NCBI RefSeq assembly: GCF_030369675.1
Contig: NZ_CP128477.1
Span: forward strand, 2,370,001-2,434,000
Source of the DNA: Peteryoungia algae
GTDB lineage: Bacteria; Pseudomonadota; Alphaproteobacteria; Rhizobiales; Rhizobiaceae
Direction: 5' to 3'
Length of the DNA: 64,000 nt
Shown: in pieces, positions 60,439-64,000 of the stretch
Layout: the number at the start of each line of letters is the position of its first letter
Numbering within the stretch: position 1 is the stretch's first letter
Position numbers and translations under genes: made by a program
The notes under the pieces: generated by a model
Database searches by the model: none
Told to the model about the DNA's origin: nothing
The model's input: the letters and a program-made list of their open reading frames with translations, nothing else

Positions 60439-61198
60439 CCCCGTGATCGAGGCCGACCTGCACGCCTATGTCGACGACCAGCTGGATGTCGGTCGTCGCA
60501 TCGAGGTCGAAGCCTATCTGTCGGAGAACCCATCCATCGCTGCCAAGGTCATGGCAGATCTCCGGGTCCGTGATGAATTGCGTCTGGCATTGGCGGGCAT
60601 GCCGACAGCGGTGCGCCAGGAGACACGCGATGCGGCACGGGTCCTCGAAAACGCCATGAACCGCCCCCGGACCGTCGACGTGATGCGTCGTGCGGCGGCC
60701 GTCGCTCTGCTCGTCGGCGCCGGCTGGGTCGCCCATGGCTGGATCGACCCCGGCAGCATCGGCGAGGTGGTGGCCTCGGTTCCGCCGCCGCAATTTGTCG
60801 AAGAAGCCATGCGCGCCCACCAAACGGCGGAACTGCGCAAGCAGATGCCATCGCAAATCGAGGCAGGCCGCTTCGATCCCGCAGAAATCCGAGCGGCGAC
60901 AGCGATCGTGCTTCCTGCCATGCCGACGGAATGGTCCGTGCGGGATGCGCAGGTTTTTCCCTCGACCTATGGCCCGAGCGTTGAGCTCGAAGTCGAGCCC
61001 CAATCCGGTGAAAGGATGTCCCTTTTTGCCGTCCGGCCTGGCAATTTTTCTGTTCAGCAGGTGCTGCTGAAGCAGGAGGGTCAGACCAACGCCGCCTACT
61101 GGCAGATCGGCGAGGTAGCCTACGCGCTGATCTCCGAAACTGAAAACGCGGACAAGCTGGCCGAACAGGCCCGCAAGCTTGCCCGCACCCTTTACTGA
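60425..61198 (+). CDS. Membrane-anchored anti-sigma factor
   Basis: The 257-residue protein has a short cytoplasmic anti-sigma-type domain (IEADLHAYVDDQLDVGRRIE and VEAYLSENPSIAAKVMADL, about residues 8-60), one membrane helix (VMRRAAAVALLVGAGWVAHG, about 83-103) and a periplasmic domain of about 150 residues. No zinc HxxxCxxC motif is present, so it is not a ZAS type. GGAGGAAA precedes the ATG, which overlaps the end of the sigma gene. The Bax-inhibitor gene follows after 20 bases and may be in the same transcript. Confidence 0.87.
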   Translation: MTSHDPVIEADLHAYVDDQLDVGRRIEVEAYLSENPSIAAKVMADLRVRDELRLALAGMPTAVRQETRDAARVLENAMNRPRTVDVMRRAAAVALLVGAGWVAHGWIDPGSIGEVVASVPPPQFVEEAMRAHQTAELRKQMPSQIEAGRFDPAEIRAATAIVLPAMPTEWSVRDAQVFPSTYGPSVELEVEPQSGERMSLFAVRPGNFSVQQVLLKQEGQTNAAYWQIGEVAYALISETENADKLAEQARKLARTLY

Positions 61199-61218
61199 TC
61201 CCAAGGAGGAAACTGACT

Positions 61219-61938
61219 ATGGATCCCATCCAGAACCGCTTCGGCTACGGCGCTCAGGCCCAGTCCGCTGCACTCTTCGACGAAGGTCTGCGCAAGCACA
61301 TGCTGCGCGTCTACAACTATATGGGCCTCGGGCTGGTCATCACCGGCATCGTCGCCTTCTTCGTCAGCCAGACACCGGCTCTCTATGTGCCGATCTTCTC
61401 GACCCCGCTGAAGTGGGTCGTGATGCTGGCACCGCTTGCCTTCGTCTTCTTTTTCTCATTCCGCATCCACGCCATGTCAGCCGCCACCGCGCAGATGGCC
61501 TTCTGGGCGTTTGCGGCCGTGATGGGTCTGTCGCTGTCATCCGTGTTCCTGGTCTTCACCGGAACCTCGATCGCCCGCACCTTCTTCATCACCGCCACCA
61601 TGTTCGGCACGATGAGCCTCTACGGCTACACGACCAAGCGTGACCTCTCGAAGTTCGGCTCCTTCCTGGTCATGGGTCTGATCGGCGTCATCATCGCCTC
61701 GGTCGTCAACATGTTCCTGGGCTCAAGCGCCCTGCAGTTTGCGATCTCCGTCATTGGCGTTGTCGTCTTCGTCGGCCTGACCGCCTGGGATACACAGAAC
61801 ATCAAGGAACAGTATGCCGAGAACGTCGACCAGGAGAGCCAGCAGAAGCTCGCCGTCTTTGGTGCGCTGTCGCTCTACCTCAACTTCGTCAACCTGTTCC
61901 AGCTGTTGCTGAGCCTGACGGGCCAGCGCGAGGAATAA
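61219..61938 (+). CDS. Bax inhibitor-1/YccA family membrane protein
   Basis: The 239-residue protein has seven hydrophobic helices and the BI-1 pattern: LRKHMLRVYNYMGLGLVITG, FITATMFGTMSLYGYTTKRD, and near the C-terminus the conserved aspartate region GLTAWDTQNIKEQY. Bacterial members (YetJ) act as pH-gated calcium leak channels; YccA binds FtsH. A GGAGG site precedes the ATG. Its position 20 bases after the anti-sigma gene suggests it belongs to the ECF-controlled unit. Confidence 0.93.
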   Translation: MDPIQNRFGYGAQAQSAALFDEGLRKHMLRVYNYMGLGLVITGIVAFFVSQTPALYVPIFSTPLKWVVMLAPLAFVFFFSFRIHAMSAATAQMAFWAFAAVMGLSLSSVFLVFTGTSIARTFFITATMFGTMSLYGYTTKRDLSKFGSFLVMGLIGVIIASVVNMFLGSSALQFAISVIGVVVFVGLTAWDTQNIKEQYAENVDQESQQKLAVFGALSLYLNFVNLFQLLLSLTGQREE

Positions 61939-61969
61939 CAATAAACGCGTCGGGAGAACGACGAAAGAA

Positions 61970-62000
61970 GACGTGCCCGGGTCGCAGGCCCGGGCACGTC
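61970..62000 (+). terminator. Very stable hairpin after the Bax-inhibitor gene
   Basis: GACGTGCCCGGG / CCCGGGCACGTC is a perfect 12-base-pair stem with a 7-base loop, 31 bases after the stop codon. No T-run follows, so it is not a standard intrinsic terminator, but it probably marks the 3-prime end. Confidence 0.5.
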
Positions 62001-62049
62001 CGTGTTCGAGGCGCAGCAGAACTTTCTCTAGCTATGGCTTTATCTTGGT

Positions 62050-62074
62050 CGAACGATCCAGCCTGTACCGCGTT
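62050..62074 (+). promoter_or_regulatory. Near-consensus EcfG-type promoter of the small Pmp3-like gene
   Basis: CGAAC, 16 bases, CGTT: one mismatch in the -35 and a perfect -10 of the general-stress consensus, 32 bases before the ATG. Pmp3/YqaE-type proteins are commonly stress-induced, which agrees. Confidence 0.45.
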
Positions 62075-62106
62075 ATACGGGCGACACAAACCCAATCGGA
62101 GTTTCC

Positions 62107-62265
62107 ATGGACGTCGTTCGCATTCTTCTCGCAATCCTCCTGCCGCCGGTCGGCGTTTTCCTCCAGGTGGGCATCGGACTGCACTTCTGGCTGAACATTT
62201 TGCTGACGCTCTTCGGCTACCTGCCGGGCATCATCCACGCGATCTGGGTCATCATTCGGAAATAA
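62107..62265 (+). CDS. Pmp3/YqaE-family small membrane protein (52 residues)
   Basis: This short gene encodes 52 residues with two membrane helices and the Pmp3 signature: RILLAILLPPVGVFLQVGIG, then FWLNILLTLFGYLPGIIHAI ending in WVIIRK. CGGAG is well placed before the ATG. Members of the family stabilise membrane potential under salt and other stress in yeast and plants; bacterial copies are small stress-induced membrane proteins. It lies after the Bax-inhibitor hairpin and has its own near-consensus EcfG promoter. Confidence 0.9.
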   Translation: MDVVRILLAILLPPVGVFLQVGIGLHFWLNILLTLFGYLPGIIHAIWVIIRK

Positions 62266-62444
62266 CCCGTCGGATATACCGAGGCTTGCAGGCAGAGCGG
62301 GAACGAACGCCCGCTCTCTCGCATCGGCACGCCGTGAGAACAGCCGGTCCGCGTCCAGCGACCTATCACGGGCACAACATTGGGAATGCCTGGCCGCCTA
62401 CGCGACGCTTCTGGCAAGCAGGAATTGCCAGGTTCCGTGCGCCG

Positions 62445-62579
62445 TCAGAGCGTAACGACCAGAGCGGCCAGGAACAGGATCGAGATCGCAACGGCCGCCA
62501 TTGCCACTCGCTGCCGACAGATGTCGAGTGAGTGTGTGGATTTGGATTCACCGAAAATCTTTGCGATCGCATCTGACAT
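62445..62579 (-). CDS. Putative single-helix small membrane protein (44 residues)
   Basis: The ATG at 62579 has GGAGA five bases before it and gives 44 residues: a hydrophilic N-terminal part of about 25 residues (MSDAIAKIFGESKSTHSLDI) and a C-terminal membrane helix (VAMAAVAISILFLAALVVTL). The good ribosome binding site and clear helix favour a real gene, but at this length chance cannot be excluded. No family is recognised. Confidence 0.5.
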   Translation of the reverse strand: MSDAIAKIFGESKSTHSLDICRQRVAMAAVAISILFLAALVVTL

Positions 62580-63105
62580 GGCAGTCTCCGACGACGCCCG
62601 GCCATTCATTGGCCCCGGCTTATATCGACACATTTTCGTCATAATTGGGCCGAGGTCAATAATCACGACTAGATTGGTATTCTAAAGATTCCACGCGTTG
62701 GAAAAACAGCACCCAACTTGCCCCCAGCCTTGAAAATTTCAGCGTCTGCCCGGCCTCAATACCCTTTGAACGGCGTTTTCATCTGAGCAGCGGTCGGTTT
62801 GGCGAGAATTGCGGTGATGGTAAGTGAGTTCGTCGCCTCGTCGACGTCGATTGCGGGGAGAGAACATCGATGGTGCTGACGATCTCAGGCGCGGTCGGGA
62901 TGCCAGACTCAGATCGCTCTTCGCGACAAGACGGCTTCAGGCCATGGACTTGATGAAAGCTGCCTCAGCTCCTGCTCGCGAAGTGCAGCGACAGCCTCGT
63001 TTCCGACTTGCCAATTTTCGAATGATCGGAGAAAACAATCAAATTTGTCAGGCAACATGACAAAAATGAAACCCGGCTGGGATCGACTTGGGAGGAGTGA
63101 TGACG
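62580..63105. other. 526-base region without a recognisable gene
   Basis: Short open frames occur (for example one of 78 codons from 62824), but they lack ribosome binding sites and have Arg-rich compositions typical of random frames in GC-rich DNA. The region is locally less GC-rich near 62650-62780. The only clear structure is a palindrome near the right end. A decayed gene is possible but cannot be shown. Confidence 0.5.
63044..63064. promoter_or_regulatory. Interrupted palindrome TTTGTCA-N7-TGACAAA upstream of the EamA gene
   Basis: Perfect 7-base arms with a 7-base spacer, 41 bases before the chosen start codon, in an AT-rich stretch. The shape and position suit a dimeric repressor or activator site. 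The core TTGTCA/TGACAA is the same as in the palindrome upstream of exbB, but with a different spacer. Confidence 0.45.
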
Positions 63106-64000
63106 ATGCGCACGACTGATGACCGCGGGCAAAGCGCCTTGCGTTTTGCCGGCATGGCAGGCCCGGCCGTCATGCTGCTCGGTATGCTGCTCTTCGCCAT
63201 GAACGACGCCATGGGAAAGTGGCTCGTCGCGAGTTATGGCATCGGGCAGGTCATTCTGATCCGGAGTATCGCGGCTCTGCTCATCCTTGCGCCCTTCCTC
63301 TGGATGGCCGGCCTCAAACCGGTCGTCGAGGCGGAGAGACCGGGACTGCAGCTGATGCGGGTCGTCTTCTCGACCCTCGAGCTGTTCTGCTTCTACTATG
63401 CGGTCATGTACCTGCCGCTTGCCGATGTCATGACGTACTGGCTGGCGGCCCCGATCTACGTGGCTGCGGCAGCGCCATTCCTCTTGGGTGAAAAGGTCGG
63501 CTGGCGGCGTTGGGGCGCAATTGCCGTAGGCTTTATCGGTGTCGTCATCACGCTCGAACCGTCGAGTGCAATGTTCACGGCACCAGCATTGATTTCCATC
63601 ATCGGCACGGCCGCCTTCGCACTCATGATGCTCACCGGGCGCAGCCTCAGGGGCACACCCGACAAGACCCTGGTGCTGTTTCAGACAGGCGGCGCGGCCG
63701 TTGTCGGACTGATCGCTGCCCCCTTTGGCTGGGCTCCGCTCAATTCCGGGACGGAAGTGCTTCTGCTTGGCCTGCTCGGCATCGTCGCGATGAGTGCGCA
63801 TATGCTGGTCAACCGGGCGCTGAAGATTTCGGACGCAGCGACGGTCGCTCCGCTGCAGTACACGCTTCTGCTGTGGGCCGTGGTGTTCGGATACGCCTTC
63901 TTCAACGAAGTCCCCCGGCTGACCATGCTGGTGGGCGCATCGCTGATCGTCGGGTCCGGCCTTTTCATCTTCTTCCGTGAACAGCAATTGAAGAAGAGGG
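63106..64000 (+). CDS. EamA-family (DMT superfamily) transporter, cut by the right edge
   Basis: The frame is open to the last base, so the 298 visible residues lack the true C-terminus, though probably not much of it. It shows two EamA repeats with about ten helices: AVMLLGMLLFAMNDAMGKWL, FYYAVMYLPLADVMTYWLAA and FLLGEKVGWRRWGAIAVGFI in the first, and LLLGLLGIVAMSAHMLVNRA, APLQYTLLLWAVVFGYAFFN in the second. These are metabolite exporters or importers with varied substrates; RarD/YdcZ-like amino acid or purine export is common, but the substrate is not readable. GGAGGA precedes three close in-frame starts (GTG 63097, ATG 63100, ATG 63106); spacing favours the last. Confidence 0.88.
   Translation, partial: MRTTDDRGQSALRFAGMAGPAVMLLGMLLFAMNDAMGKWLVASYGIGQVILIRSIAALLILAPFLWMAGLKPVVEAERPGLQLMRVVFSTLELFCFYYAVMYLPLADVMTYWLAAPIYVAAAAPFLLGEKVGWRRWGAIAVGFIGVVITLEPSSAMFTAPALISIIGTAAFALMMLTGRSLRGTPDKTLVLFQTGGAAVVGLIAAPFGWAPLNSGTEVLLLGLLGIVAMSAHMLVNRALKISDAATVAPLQYTLLLWAVVFGYAFFNEVPRLTMLVGASLIVGSGLFIFFREQQLKKR

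Noticed and set aside
62824..63060. 78-codon open frame as a gene
   Set aside because: No ribosome binding site, Arg-rich random-like composition, and its end overlaps the palindrome upstream of the transporter.

Overview
The window is GC-rich, almost fully coding chromosomal DNA from an alphaproteobacterium, most likely a member of the Rhizobiaceae (Rhizobium/Agrobacterium relatives). The gene set supports this: an EF-P/EpmA/EpmB module, a PurC of about 314 residues, an ExbB-ExbD-TonB operon, DUF3008, DUF465 and DUF1810 small proteins, and an aminoacyl carrier-protein ligase of the type first described in Bradyrhizobium and Agrobacterium. No tRNA, rRNA, insertion sequence, prophage or CRISPR array is visible. 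Most of the window looks like stable core or semi-core chromosome.

Layout. 1-12.1 kb: the end of a membrane protein, purC, a TetR regulator, a complete tripartite RND efflux operon (adaptor, pump, outer-membrane factor) closed by a strong terminator, then a MerR-XRE-cupin regulator divergent from gabT-gabD. 12.1-16.3 kb: an OxyR-like LysR regulator that lacks the redox cysteines, a DUF465 protein, and efp divergent from epmA-epmB (EF-P beta-lysylation). 16.4-25.8 kb: the most unusual region. A translationally coupled operon encodes a carrier protein, an acyl-CoA-dehydrogenase-like flavoprotein, a tRNA-independent aminoacyl:carrier-protein ligase, a DUF1839 protein with a papain-like Cys/His pattern, and a cytosolic GH2 glycosidase. 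It faces a convergent set made of a GumK-like GT70 glycosyltransferase, a GT4 glycosyltransferase and a secreted GH5 glucanase. 26.1-36.2 kb: purU, a three-part kinase/M23-like/PLP fusion enzyme, a DUF3307 protein, and amaA-amaB with a divergent LysR regulator, then a kinase-kinase fusion.

36.2-43.2 kb: exbB-exbD-tonB, a PfkB sugar kinase, a riboflavin synthase alpha-type protein, and a stress-gene patch (receiver protein, acidic 126-residue protein, MgtC, SDR, DUF3008) where several promoters match or nearly match the EcfG general-stress consensus GGAAC-N16/17-CGTT. 43.3-48.9 kb: glgX, a PAS protein, and glutaryl-CoA dehydrogenase divergent from a second LysR regulator closely similar to the one beside amaA. 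48.9-56.5 kb: a bacterial alpha-2-macroglobulin with a thioester motif, coupled to pbpC. 56.5-64 kb: small envelope and stress genes, a DUF475/TerC-type membrane protein, an ECF sigma/anti-sigma pair, a Bax-inhibitor-1 protein, two small membrane proteins, and an EamA transporter cut by the right edge.

Two themes join genes. First, the fusion enzyme at 27.1 kb, AmaA, AmaB and GcdH are consistent with hydroxylysine and lysine/pipecolate catabolism converging on 2-aminoadipate semialdehyde and ending at glutaryl-CoA. Second, the 16.4-19.8 kb operon resembles butirosin side-chain chemistry (amino acid loaded on a carrier protein, flavoenzyme, BtrH-like transfer), here beside polysaccharide-type glycosyltransferases and glycosidases. 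Its product is unknown and it is the best candidate for an undescribed system. All calls rest on reading the sequence and on recalled family knowledge; no database search was run.
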